64,000 nucleotides of DNA from Beta vulgaris subsp. vulgaris. Its lineage: Eukaryota; Streptophyta; Magnoliopsida; Caryophyllales; Amaranthaceae. The notes below the pieces were generated by a model. The model searched no databases. It was not told the origin of the DNA and worked only from the letters and a program-made list of their open reading frames with translations. Shown here one piece after another: positions 24,409-36,488 of the stretch (positions are counted from its first letter, which is position 1; the number at the start of each line of letters is the position of its first letter). A program made the position numbers and the translations under genes. The stretch is from NCBI RefSeq assembly GCF_026745355.1, contig NC_079202.1, forward strand, positions 28,511,748-28,575,747, given 5' to 3'.

Positions 24409-25033
24409 TTAGCATTTTAACTTAGTGTCATTATTAGTTAAAATGTTAGTTAAAGTAGTTGAGTTGTTAAATCTTCAATAAGTCCGAAAATACTAGTAGA
24501 ATTTCGGATCCTTAGTCTTAATATCATGGTTGTATTTTAGGAAAGAGATGCCTTGCATACAGGATTAGGCGTGTGGAATAGGCGTGTGAATCATGTAATT
24601 AAGGAAAGATTTGCTATCTTTCCTTAAAGCTTTTGTTTCCTTAAGTTCTAGCTAGATTCTAGGCTAGAATCAAGGGAGAAATCTTTCCTAAAATACTCTA
24701 TGTTGGCCGAATGGCTTGGTTGATTGGAGGGCAAGTTGATTCTTGTCATTATAAATAAACATGTCATGCTACCTTACAAGAGCATGAATGATTTAGACAA
24801 AAACCTTTGTTATTGATTTTAATTGTGCCTTTACAATTATTTTCGTCCACTAATTAATTCTCAGGAGTGTTAATTAACTAGTGTTTAATCTACTTAATTC
24901 CAGGAGTGGTTTGAGTGAGATTAAGAGTTAACTAAAATATTCAGGAGTGTTTATTTTAGTTTTCATATCCAAAATTTCTTTGTGTTGTTCGAAACTCTGA
25001 GTGTTCAACTATCTTAGTTGTGCATTCATATCA
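24282..25033 (+). repeat. 3' LTR of the CRM-like element
   Basis: 752 bp, starts TGATGCGGATCC and ends TTCATATCA, followed by the TAATG duplication. The first 127 bases also encode the end of pol. The equivalent stretch of the 5' LTR (19060-19186) keeps the same reading frame and stop. Confidence 0.93.
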
Positions 25034-25397
25034 TAATGATTCCAATTTTTTTAATTTCAATAATCCAATCATGAGAAAACATTGTGAAACTAAATCGACA
25101 AAAAAATTAATATGTTAGATAATAATCAGATTATTGATTTGGACTCAAGAAAAAATTCAGACTGGATTGGATTGGACTAAAAAAAAGTTTGGATTGCATA
25201 TGGACTCAGTTTCTTAAATCTAAAAAACTTTGGACTAGATTTGGATCTGGCAAAGTCCATTACAGTCCACTTACACCCCGAAATGAGTATATTAGTACCA
25301 CAATTTTAAGTTTCTAATAACACACACCTAAAAATTTCAAATTTTGACGATTTAAATTTAGTAGTATTTTTTTTTAGCAGGAAAAAAAACTAGGGTG

Positions 25398-26160
25398 GAT
25401 TCCAATTAATGGGCCACACTAAAGCATCCTTACGGATGATTATGGAAAAGGAAGGATCATGAGACTCAAACCAATAACTCAGATTTGAAGTAGTATGGCC
25501 ACAATTTGCCATCCAGTCAGACGCCGCATTGACTTCACGAAAAGCATGATGAATAGTTTAGGCGTCAAATTTGCCAAGATCCAACTCCGGATCACAAATA
25601 AGAGCATTAATGGACCACATAATTTTCCAAATTCTCTTAATAGTTTGGATAACAGATAAATTATCCCCCTTAATAATGATAATTTTAGCTCCCAAAAACA
25701 GCGCACCCCTGATCCCTTCTCTTAAACCCCAAGCTTCAGCTACTAAAATAGAAGAATGATTCGAAATGCTATTAGCACCACTAAGAAGCAATTTACCCTC
25801 CGAATCTGATAACAAAACCGTAAACTGCACGTCCATCCTATAGCTTAGAACAATTAAAATTGATTTTAAGGCTTCCACTTTTGCAAAGAGTCAGAAAGCA
25901 CACTACTAAAAGGTAAATTCTTAGCCTTCTCGAGACTAAGACAATAAGAACGAATCATATGCCCCAAATTTTCGGGGGGAACAGATTCTTGACGAAAAAC
26001 AACACTATTCCTAGCAAAACAAATAAACCACCACACTATGGCAAAGAACCTAATATCTTTCACCGAAGAGCTATCCCTAAGCTTAGAAACATACTCCACA
26101 AAAGAAATAGAATCACCATAAGTAGGAAGAGGAGAAAACAAACCTTGATCATTGACACTT
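25398..26160 (-). pseudogene. LINE ORF2 fragment: C-terminal RNase H domain
   Basis: Minus-strand blocks WWFICFARNSVVFRQE and then an RNase H-like domain: VQFTVLLSDSEGKLLLSGAN, ILVAEAWGLREGI (the E of the A.EA motif), IIIKGDNLSVIQ (D) and AFREVNAASDWMAN (the HV.R.N.ADWLA motif). Plant L1-type LINEs with a terminal RNase H carry this arrangement. One frame break near 25870 and a stop at FDA*TIHHAF make it a pseudogene. Confidence 0.82.
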
Positions 26161-26443
26161 TGTAATACCCCCCATGATTGCTTTAAAGGGATTGAGCAGT
26201 CTACTCATTCCAACAAGATGCATCTTTTTTTTAGGGAGCTTATTTCCTTAGTTACTCCACAGTTAAGCGTGCTTGGCTGGGAGTAGTCCAGGGATGGGTG
26301 ACATCCTGGGAAGTTTCTCAAGGTGCGCATGAGTGAGGACAAAATGTGCCGGAAGAACTTGTGTTGGTTATTAAGGACAGTTGTTGGCCCTGGATGCGCA
26401 TTGGTGACAATATACTCGACTCCGTATGGGTCAGGGTGTTACA
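26161..26443 (+). repeat. 5' LTR of Cassandra
   Basis: 283 bp. It differs from the 3' LTR by scattered substitutions only (for example CCCCCC/CCCTCC near 26170 and GGGTGACATCC/GGATGACCTCC). Both LTRs are the same length. Confidence 0.95.
26253..26318 (+). promoter_or_regulatory. 5S rRNA-like Pol III promoter segment in the LTR
   Basis: ACTCCACAGTTAAGCGTGCTT (about 26255-26275), then GGGAGTAGTCC and GGATGGGTGACATCCTGGGA (about 26292-26311). It follows the order of the plant 5S rRNA internal A box, intermediate element and C box. A second copy lies at 26797-26862 in the 3' LTR. It is a retained promoter region, not a full 5S gene: the 5' half of 5S rRNA is not recognisable. Confidence 0.92.
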
Positions 26444-26445
26444 AA

Positions 26446-26457
26446 TGGTATCAGAGC
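26446..26457 (+). promoter_or_regulatory. Primer binding site of Cassandra
   Basis: TGGTATCAGAGC, complementary to the 3' end of initiator tRNA-Met, two bases after the LTR. Confidence 0.93.
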
Positions 26458-26704
26458 AACCCTGCGACCGCGTGTTGAGGCGACCCTAAGGCCATCAGGC
26501 CGAATATTAGGAGTCCTCAAGCGCCTAGTGAGGGAGGATTCTGGGGCTGCATTATCATATAGAACGACCCAGAGGTCGTCAGACCGAATATCTGGAGTTT
26601 CCGGCGATCAGTTTCCAGGCTGGGGAGACCCACAGGTCGTTGTGGCCGAATATGTGGAGTCCTCAGGCGCAACGAGGGCGTTGCTGTTCTCAAGTGGGGA
26701 TGTA

Positions 26705-26987
26705 TGTAATACCCTCCATGATTGCTTTAAAGGGATTGAGCAGTCTACTCATTCCAACAAGATGCATCTTTTTTTTAGGGAGCTTATTTCCTTAGTTACT
26801 CCACAGTTAAGCGTGCTTGGCTGGGAGTAGTCCAGTGATGGATGACCTCCTGGGAAGTTTCTCAGGGTGCGCATGAGTGAGGACAAAATGCGCCGGAAGA
26901 ACTTGTGTTGGTTATTGAGGACAGTTGTTGGCCCTGGATGTGCATTAGTGATAATATACTCGACTCCGTATGGGTCGGGGTGTTACA
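26705..26987 (+). repeat. 3' LTR of Cassandra
   Basis: 283 bp, TGTAATACCC to TGTTACA, with its own 5S-like segment at about 26797-26862. Confidence 0.95.
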
Positions 26988-27640
26988 CACTTGCTACCAC
27001 ATCCTTGCCAAAAGGGCGTTCTAAGAAAAGATGCTGAGCATCTTCTGTATGGAAATTACAGAAAGCACATTCTAAAGGAAGATACACATGACTATATACC
27101 AATCGTTTCTTAGTGGGGAGGCCGTTTAAACAAATTTTTCAAAGAAAAAACTTAATCTTTGGGGAAATATCCAAATCCCAAATCCAAGCATACCCCACCT
27201 GGAAGGGAGAAATTGAATTATACCATTGTGACAAACCTACACCTGACTTAACAGTATAGTCCCTATCTGAAGTTAATCCCCAAAACAACTTATCTACTAC
27301 CCCATTAGATGGAAGAAAGATTTTACAAATATCATCTACTATATAAGAGGAACAACCTGGGCCAACAAATCACAATTCCAATTGCCAGAAGAAGAGATAA
27401 AAGACTTAACCTTAATATTTTCCGAATCACCCCTAGAGATATTCATCGAACATCGTAAGATAAGCGGACAATCGTAAACCTAGTTATCATGCCAAAAAGA
27501 TATGGACTCCCCATCCCCTACCAACCACCTTAACCCTCTCCTAAATGGAGCACGCAGAGACATGAGTTTACGCCACTGCCAAGAAACATTAGCTTTAGGC
27601 TGATATGAGAATAGACTATCCTGTTTTAAGTATTTCTGTT
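26988..27640 (-). pseudogene. LINE ORF2 fragment: post-RT and zf-RVT region
   Basis: Read on the minus strand the piece gives WQWRKLMSLRAPFRRGLRWL then VGDGESISFWHDN, the segment typical of plant non-LTR polyproteins after the RT. It continues as AWIWDLDISPKIKFFL then ECAFCNFHTEDAQHLFLE, the zf-RVT zinc-binding region with its Cys and His residues. Stops interrupt it (after WHDN and after KIKFFL). Confidence 0.75.
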
Positions 27641-27650
27641 TAACCAATTA

Positions 27651-28386
27651 GAAAACTCCCATCAGTTTCACTATCTAACGCCGCTCCCTCCTAAAAACAT
27701 TAATCTCCTCTCTACCTCACCGCATCTTCCCTTCCTCCGTTGCACTCTCTTTCTCTCTTCTCTTCGCCGCGATTATTGCTATTCGTTGTTCTATTGTTGA
27801 TGTTTGAGAAGCCACCATAAAAAAATCGCTTCTCCCATAAAAAAAAACCAGATCTTGAAACTGAAGAGCAAATATGGGATTTGTAGATATTATCATTCCA
27901 AAACTCAAGAACAGCGAAGGGAAATTGAAGAAGAACAAATCGCAATTTGAAGGACAACAAATTGAAGAAGAGCAAGAACTCTAGCGCAAGTTAAACTAGA
28001 TCTTAACCTTCGACGAAAACATTTAATGGTAATTAAAGCTAATGATAGATATTTAGGGTTTTCTAGAGTTTCTTTTTTTTTGTTGTTTGAAAAGTTTTTG
28101 AGAGATTTGTTTGTTGTTTTAGAGAATTCGTAATTCTTATTAATTTCTTTTGGGATGAGGTGCAGATCTAAACCTTCCCTTTTTAATCTCTTTTGTTTTA
28201 GATTTGGTTAATTTAATTTCTGAATTGAAGTACATGTTTCGTTGTTTTTGCCAATTTCACTATCTAAGATCATCATAAATTTCCTCCACCTTTGTTTTAT
28301 TATGACATTATAAGATACAGTAATTAAAATTATTAGTATTGTTCATTTTTTGGTGTGTGATTTTTATTTTTCACGTCAATTATTAG
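27651..28386. other. Unassigned segment with leader-like composition
   Basis: A C/T-rich stretch (27660-27760) is followed by A-rich sequence and then T-rich, intron-like sequence from 28025. It resembles a 5' UTR/first exon plus intron start (ATGGTAATTAAAG at 28026), but no protein was recognised. It could be a gene fragment inside a transposon or the truncated end of one. Confidence 0.3.
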
Positions 28387-28925
28387 CACAACAAGAATCC
28401 GCCTTTTTAGCGTCTGCATTTAGCGTCTGACGATACAGGGATGGATTATGAAAATTAATGTAAGGGGATAACTTAGCACAATTGATGTAATTAAGTACAT
28501 TTTGGAGATCTGCCAACATCGCTTGTTGATCTGTTATTTTCCGAATTGCCACAAATCCAACTTGAATAGAGTAACAGAATTTCTAAATAAATTCGACCAG
28601 TTCTTCGGGTTCTATCAGAATTTTTTTTAAAGAAAAAGAACAACCATTTGCGTCGTTTATGGTAGTCTATCTGACGCAAATTTGGGCCTTTTGCGTCAGA
28701 TGTTATGTCATACGCTACACAGATGGTACGAATGGTTGTAGCCCTTCTCATTATTTGCGTCAAATGGGACATACAGTCCGACGTAAATGACACGACTTTT
28801 GCGTCGAACTTATATCCGACACAGATTAGTTATGCACAATTTACGTTGAGAGGTCTCGCGTCGGACGCGGATCCGACGCAAATAGGGGTCTGGGATCTGA
28901 CGCAAATTGATGTTTCCGTACTAGT
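28387..28925. mobile_element. CACTA-type terminal sequence(s)
   Basis: The right boundary is a CACTA-type end: on the minus strand it starts CACTAGTACGGAAACATC and is followed by repeated GCGTC(A/G)GA-type subterminal motifs on both strands between 28640 and 28910. The left boundary CACAACAAGAATCCGCC with AGCGTCTGACG motifs looks like an end of another CACTA family. The two ends are not inverted repeats of each other and no 3-bp duplication is visible. This may be two juxtaposed fragments rather than one element. Confidence 0.5.
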
Positions 28926-29578
28926 GCTCCCTTGGAAATCCCCATTCCCATCCCTGTTTGTCTTGAAGTTACCCTGATTTCCCCAAGCATTGAAATCTTT
29001 CCTTTTCTCACCTACCACAACATTCTTTTTATCCCGCCTCGATTGGAGTCCATAAATGTGGGCGGCTCTCACATACACAATGTTTAGGGATGTAAAGGTC
29101 TCACCTCCTGACCCCAGCTGTATCTCATAAGTCAACCCTGCTCAAACCACTGAGCCTTCAACTCCTCAATAGCTACAACCTCAGGTACAAACCTCGATAT
29201 TGCTATAAACTTGCTGTAATACTCAGAATTGGTCATACTACGCCTCCTAAGGTTAATAAACTCCTGGCCCTTTTGTTTCCTCATAAACGCAGGGTAAAAA
29301 TTCCCCATTAAGGCAGTAACAAAAGCATTCCAATTGAATGCTTCCACAACACTCAGTTTCCACCATAAGTCAACCTCATCATTCAGATACAATGCAACTT
29401 GACCTACTTTCATACCTTCATGACAATTCACAGCCCCGAAAATCTTTTCAAACTGCATAATCCAACTCTCTAAGAAGATAGGGTCAGGTTTCCCCTTATA
29501 GTACGACGATTTAATCTTAGCTAGTCTCTCAAAGATGTCCCCAGCAGGATCGGAACGCTCAGCTCTTTCTTGAGTCAA
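28926..29578 (-). pseudogene. Gag fragment of the Tekay-like element
   Basis: Starts MTQERAERSDPAGDIFERLA at 29578. The Retrotrans_gag-type core reads FLESWIMQFEKIFG, DEVDLWWK, FNWNAFVTALMGNFYPAFMR and the SMTNSEYYSKFIAISRFVPE block. A frame break near 29132-29140 joins to YEIQLGSGGETFTSLNIVYV and AAHIYGLQSRRDKK. The last gag-like residues are GNGDFQG at 28926, after which CACTA-type sequence takes over, so the zinc knuckle and everything downstream are lost. Confidence 0.8.
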
Positions 29579-31158
<1,580 letters not shown>

Positions 31159-31170
31159 GCCCTGATACAA
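31159..31170 (-). promoter_or_regulatory. Degenerate PBS of the Tekay-like element
   Basis: On the minus strand TTGTATCAGGGC lies a few bases after the LTR, a two-mismatch form of TGGTATCAGAGC (tRNA-iMet type). Confidence 0.65.
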
Positions 31171-31173
31171 TTT

Positions 31174-33711
31174 TGTAACACCCCGATAATTCTCTCTTTT
31201 CCAAAAATACTTTTCAAATATAAACTAGAGAATCATCAAAGCATTATCGCCCGTGTGATAACGTATCGGCTTATTTAGAATTTTGCAGTGGAAAACATAT
31301 AACTGAACTTTAGAATTGAAATATTATAAATCACAAAGTAACTTTAAAACCAAACAACAATGTTAACTTTAACTCCAAACCAAACTCAAATATAATGTAT
31401 CTACTATAAAACAAAAACTAATCAATATGCTACACAAGCTCTCCATTCCCGAAACCCCATGATGCATCATCTGCACACCTGTAGATGTCAGCACTAGAGA
31501 AACTTCTCACCAAAAATTGATCATCCTAGGATCAATAATAAGGCAAAGCCATGAGCAACACATACAAACAAAGCACGTAGTTAGCAAAGCCGAGTACAAT
31601 ATAAAAATAATAAACATTCTTAACATGATACTAATAAATATTAAGCAGGATTAGATAACAAGATAATAATCTGCAGATAACTTTGACTGAACTAAACTTT
31701 AACAACCTTTTTATTACTTTAATGGAATAGTCAGTGGACAGACTTGTCTAACTAAAAACAGCCTTCACTTAGGAAGAAGAAATATGGGCGGGACTCCGTA
31801 TTCCAAATGACCTATGATATCGAGGATCCTTGTAAATAAAAATAGGAATGTTGATCAATCCGATTCCTAGAAAAAGCCATGGCACGCTCACCATATACCC
31901 CAACTCCCGATTGTCCAACTTCAGACGTGCACCAGTCTAAAGTTTATCACTATCCAAGTTTCACTTTATATGATTTACCAATTATTACTTGTTATGACAC
32001 ACAAGCAACACATATAAATATATAATCAAATATCCACAACTTTATTTCTTTTATCTTAGGATTAAATAAGTGATCATACAACTTACAATCCAAGATTAAA
32101 TTCTTCTTTAATCAAATTCTCTTATTTGTTGAACCTAGCCAACAACCAACTTACCTTTCAAAGACATAAATTATCAACTTACCAAATAAGGCTCACACTC
32201 CTCATAGAGTAGTGAAAATAATAAAGGGAACACATGATTCAATCATGATCCAACTAATAAATATATTAATTCCTCCAGGTGAATTAATAAATAAAGTTCC
32301 CAACCAACATGCTTGCATAAATATTCCATACAACCATGATATAAATCTCATAATTAAATCTCATACTTAATATGTTCGCACATATGCATAAAACATGTAA
32401 AATTCAACATAATAGCAATCACATATGAACTCGCAAAGTTCCTACATGATACTATATTACTACATAACTTTTCATCCTAAAATCATGATACTATATCAAA
32501 CAAAACATAGGTATGTACGTACCTTGTGTAGACAAATTGCCAGGCCACTTTAACAACTTTAGAAGTCGCCTACGGAGAAATCTCCGCCTAAAACAACCAA
32601 TAGAATTTATAATAAATACTCCAAATAAATTCCAGCAACTTTAAAATCCTTCAAATTCCCTTTTAAAATATATAAAAGTTCTTTTCATCATTAAAACTTG
32701 AATTACTTATCCTCCCTAGCATAGTATTATTATACTAGTCATTAAAATCCATAAAACTCCATTAATAACAACCTTTCTAAAATTCCAGCAACTTATAATT
32801 TATTAACACTTCCTTTAAACATACTTAAACATGCTTAAATTCATAAGGTTAATCAATTTCAAAAAAAAACATGCTAATATGATTTTCCAATTTTTAACAC
32901 CTTAAAAATCCATGCTTTGATAATTAAAATTCCAATTTAAACATAATAATCAAATCTGAATTTTTTATTCTTTCAATACATAATTTATATAATCATAAAT
33001 TCATCATTAAAACTGTAAATTAAAGCTTCTAATCATAATTAGTACTAAATGAAACATAATCTTTAATTAAAACTTGAGGAAGAAGAATATTAATCAAACC
33101 AACACAAGAAGGAAGAACAAGAGGAAGAAGTGCCGACCAAGGTTAGCAGCAGCGGAGCAACATGTGGTCGGTGGTGGTGGTGGTGTGGAGTTGTAAAATT
33201 TATTGTTGAAGAAGAAAGTGTTTCTTGGAAGAGAAGAAAGAAGAGGAAAAACGTGGATGAGAGGAGAATTAAGGGTGGCCGATCATCTTGTATGGAAGGA
33301 GAGAGAAAATATTTTTGTGTGGGTAAAATATTTGGGTTCAAGGTATTTATAGGAATGTTTTCCATTTGGACTTAGGAAAACACAATTGGGTTTTAAGTAG
33401 GATTGAATGATGAATAAGATTGATGAATTAAAACTCTTAACATCACTAGAAAGTCATTTTCCTAGTCTAATTAATATTTGGATTTCTCAAGCCCATTGGA
33501 ACTACTTTTTCAAATCCAAATAGTATTTTAAATATTTTTCAACGCATGCCTTGACAAAATATTTTAACTTTCTTAAATCCATAGAATAATTCCTTTGACT
33601 TTCAATAGTCAACCTTTTAAATAAATAAATTTTAAACTAAATTATATTTAAATATAATTATATATATACTAAAATATATTTATAAAATCCATAATTTTTT
33701 GGGGGATTACA
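31174..33711 (-). repeat. 5' LTR of the Tekay-like element
   Basis: 2538 bp, TGTAACACCCC at the plus-strand left edge and GGGGGATTACA at the right, i.e. TG...CA on both strands. A minus-strand TATA box (TATAAATA, about 33344-33352) supports the orientation. It shares overall layout with the solo LTR at 46352-48910, including a GTACGTACCTTGT motif at 32515 and 47413. Confidence 0.8.
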
Positions 33712-34079
33712 ATTTTGGATAAGTGAACATTACATTCTGATTTTAGATAAACGAACTAAATTATTTTACTATGTAAATTAAATATAACTTTTGTTACAAA
33801 TTCGCAATATTATATTTTTTCTTACCATGGTGAGTGCTCGAAATATGTTTCAAAATAAGTTTCATATACAATATATTTTTACAACTTATGAAGATTTATT
33901 TATTTGGATGCAAAATAACGTATTATTTATTCTGTATTTTAATTACATGTAAAAATAACTATAAAAATAGTATATTATATGTGGGACAATATCAATTACA
34001 TCTTTGAAAATCATACTTTTAAAAATTGAGTTATATACAGATAAAAATCCATATTTATAATTTTGAACCTATAGCATAC
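33712..34079. other. AT-rich spacer between retrotransposons
   Basis: Strongly AT-rich. No gene or repeat was recognised. It separates the minus-strand LTR from the TAT-type LTR. Confidence 0.4.
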
Positions 34080-34679
34080 TGTTGTAGCCTAAAGATCAAC
34101 GACTCTTAGCCGAACACGTGGGTTCATCTGGAGCGTCCACGTGTCCTTTACATGCAAATAAAAGTACTGGGCAAAAATGAAATAGCTGAAGTAAAAAACT
34201 TAAATCAGGGAAGTATTTGCCCATCTTTTTGTCCTGATATGTACTTAGGCCTAGAGTCCCAAAAGGACACCTGCATATGATCGGATGATGTGTACCTTCC
34301 AATCATTGTCTGCCACGTGTCATGTTTCCATTGCTTAACCAATCATGTCCTCTAAAATTAGGGTTACCTCAAGGTACTACAATCACCCCAAAAACTATAA
34401 ATAGTCCTTGAAATTAGGAGAAATGTACGTTTTTCAGTGCAGTGTACAATTACTCTGTCATAATTCTCTCTCTCTCTAAAACTTTCCTTATTACTCCTGA
34501 TACCTGAATTAAGCTTCAGAGGGGGAACCACCACCCAAACCTCCAGGGTGGGTCCCTTTTTGAAGGTTCGGGAATGAAGCTCGGGTTCGGGATCTTTTGA
34601 TCAGGGTATTGTTGCACAAGTCTCCATTAGAAGAACCTGTTGTGGAATAGTAGTACATTTACGAGTAAAGTACGTAACA
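34080..34679 (+). repeat. 5' LTR of the TAT-type element
   Basis: About 600 bp, starting TGTTGTAGCC and ending TACGTAACA. A TATA box TATAAATAG lies at 34396-34404, followed by a CT microsatellite (34465-34479). The partner LTR is not in the window, so the boundaries rest on TG...CA and the PBS position. Confidence 0.75.
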
Positions 34680-34681
34680 TT

Positions 34682-34697
34682 TGGCGTCGTCTGTGGG
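34682..34697 (+). promoter_or_regulatory. PBS of the TAT-type element
   Basis: TGGCGTCGTCTGTGGG, close to the TGGCGCCGTCTGTGGG used by TAT-group elements; one C-to-T change. Confidence 0.8.
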
Positions 34698-34774
34698 GAG
34701 ACGCAACAATGACTGATTGCCACTCATCCAATGTAGCAAGAAATAGAAGTTTTGAGGTTTGAGTAGAGGATACA

Positions 34775-36488
34775 GTGGATGATGAAAGACCACCGCGAGG
34801 TAGGGATAGTCCTCCGACTATTATCAATCTCCACAGACGAAGTCGAGAGCCTGTCATTCAGGAGAACCTTGAGCATCCTGTGACTGTTGCCCATCTAGAG
34901 AACGTATTGAATGATTTTCAGACTAAGATGGTTGTAGTCGTCCAAAAGCAGATCAAGAGTAATATGCTATTTTTTTAAGTAAACCTGGATCCAGCTGCTA
35001 TCAACCCTCTAAAGGCGCATTCTCAGGAGGGTCATCTCGGTCCAAGTCGGTCTGCTCGTCAATAGCTATCTAAAAGGCTCGCCAAAGGAAAGCAGCCAGA
35101 AGTTAGTGAGCAGCGAAGGAAAATGGACTAGAACATGGTATCCAAACTCACATTCATCCAAGTGGGCATAGGATGGAAACAGATGCTCGAGAGTATCTGG
35201 AGGCAAAAAAGGTTACAGCTTTGCAGCGTTCGGCCACAGGGTCCACCCCTTATCGAAGGGATCCTCCGTTAAGGCTGCCGTCCAAAACCGAGGGAAGAAG
35301 TTTTGGACCCTCTGTTGTTCAGCCAAGAGAGGGGAAGACAGTGTTACAACCTATGGTGTACAGGCGATTAGGGCTAGCAAACACCTTCATTAATCCAGTA
35401 GTAAAGGAATATCGTAGGGAGCACATGCCCATTGAAGGGAAGTCGGGAGCTCTCCGGATTAACTGCCCAACTCCATTCTCGGCCTGAATCATGGAAGCAC
35501 CCCCTTTCCCAAAGGTTAAGCTTCCTATAATAGATCCTTTTGATGGAATCATTGATCCTGATGATCACTTGTCAGCATACAAGCACCAAATGTATGTTCA
35601 GGCAATGGATGATGCTACGTGGTGTAAGAATTTCCCAGCCACCCTAAAAGGTGTTGCTAAAAAATGGTTTAACAATCTTCCCGTTAACTCAGTGAATAAT
35701 TTCACAAAACTTAGCTATCTTTTCACTAGTCACTTTGTGGTAAATCGACAAGAACAAAAAAAAGAATGCACTTGGGGTAAGATCATCCAAGGACCGAAGG
35801 AAGCTTTGAGAAGTTTTGTTAAGAGATTCGATTTGGAGGCATTCCAGATTCAGGATCTCAATGTTGGGGTGGCCTTTGACGCCTTCATCAGAGGCTTGAG
35901 GCCAGGAAGCTTTAAATTCGATCTAGTGAAGAAGAAGATCACTACTTTAGCTGAGGCTCTTAGAGATGCTGAAGCATTCATTCATGCTACTGATGTCTGT
36001 GCAGAAGGAAAGCATTCGGAGACCAAGAAGGTCGAGGAAAAAATTCAACCAAAGAAAAATAATCCTAAGAAGGTCGAAACTTGGGCCCTGACTTCTACGA
36101 CCACTTCGTCCCGACAAAGCAAAAGAAGAGAGTCTGAAACTCCAACAGTGCCCATAGCATTCAGCAAGGATCAATACTCCATTCTTATGGAGATTAAAGA
36201 TCAACATAAGCTCAAGGCCCCGGCCGAGATGAAGAATCCCTATAAAAACAGAGATAAGAGCAAGTATTTGCCACTTTCACAAAGATTATGGCCATGAAAT
36301 GAACGAATGTAAGCATCTCAAGCGAGCTTTGGAGGGTTTAGCTCGAAAAGGAAAGATGAATTCATACTTTCCCCAAGGGGAAGAAAATTCCAGAAGAAAG
36401 ATGATTGTCAAAACAGAAAGAAGGAAAGTGAAAGTACAAATGAGGATGTAGTTTCTTGTTATATCAAGAGGATTTGCTACGGGGGAAC
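34775..36488 (+). pseudogene. Gag of the TAT-type element (interrupted)
   Basis: Capsid/nucleocapsid precursor. Blocks: MDDERPPRGRDSPPTIINLH (34775), METDAREYLEAKK (35173) to a stop at 35485-35487, then MEAPPFPKVKLPIIDPFDG (35491) with the Retrotrans_gag core AMDDATWCKNFPATLKGVAKKW, RSFVKRFDLEAFQI and FIRGLRPGSFKFDL. A one-base shift near 36275 separates the core from the zinc knuckle CHFHKDYGHEMNECKHLKRAL (36277-36340). The frame then runs into the Athila-like insertion at 36489. Confidence 0.87.

Larger units (their letters stand above)
19060..25033 (+). mobile_element. CRM-like Ty3/gypsy retrotransposon, complete but frameshifted
   Basis: A 5974-bp LTR retrotransposon inserted in hAT element A, with a perfect 5-bp target duplication TAATG (19055-19059, 25034-25038). 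The order is LTR, initiator-Met PBS, gag with zinc knuckle, protease, reverse transcriptase, RNase H, integrase, PPT, LTR. Integrase after RNase H makes it Ty3/gypsy. The compact size, the [16 protein letters not shown] linker after RNase H and the coding frame that runs into the 3' LTR suggest the CRM (centromeric) chromovirus clade. That clade call is from memory of the family and not tested by alignment. Confidence 0.93.
17688..25281. mobile_element. hAT-like element A with GGACTGGACT subterminal repeats (split)
   Basis: The left end TAGGGTTGTAAGTGGACT and the reverse complement of the right end TCGGGGTGTAAGTGGACT form TIRs. The flanks AATGGGTA (17680-17687) and AATGAGTA (25282-25289) are 8-bp duplications with one mismatch, the hAT size. 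Both ends carry many copies of AGTCCAGTCC / GGACTGGACT, like the subterminal transposase-binding repeats of hAT elements. The element is interrupted by a relative (18096-18974) and by a Ty3/gypsy element (19060-25033). Without these it would be about 740 bp and has no transposase. Confidence 0.82.
26161..26987 (+). mobile_element. Cassandra TRIM retrotransposon
   Basis: An 827-bp terminal-repeat retrotransposon in miniature. It has LTRs of 283 bp at 26161-26443 and 26705-26987 (TGTAATACC...TGTTACA), a PBS at 26446-26457, a 261-bp non-coding interior, a purine tract before the 3' LTR (CAAGTGGGGA, 26690-26699) and a perfect 5-bp duplication CACTT (26156-26160, 26988-26992). Cassandra is defined by 5S rRNA sequence with its Pol III promoter inside the LTR, and that is seen here. 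It encodes nothing and must rely on another element's proteins. Confidence 0.96.
25390..27650 (-). mobile_element. 5'-truncated LINE (L1-like), split by a Cassandra TRIM
   Basis: The minus strand encodes only the C-terminal part of a plant LINE polyprotein. A T run at 25365-25373 on the plus strand is compatible with the poly(A) tail. The 5' end stops abruptly near 27650 without an RT core, as expected of 5' truncation during target-primed insertion. The sequence is interrupted at 26161-26987. Exact ends and target duplication could not be fixed. Confidence 0.8.

Noticed and set aside
26253..26318. A genuine 5S rRNA gene
   Set aside because: Only the internal promoter half is recognisable and it lies in both LTRs of a TRIM; it is the Cassandra 5S-like segment.
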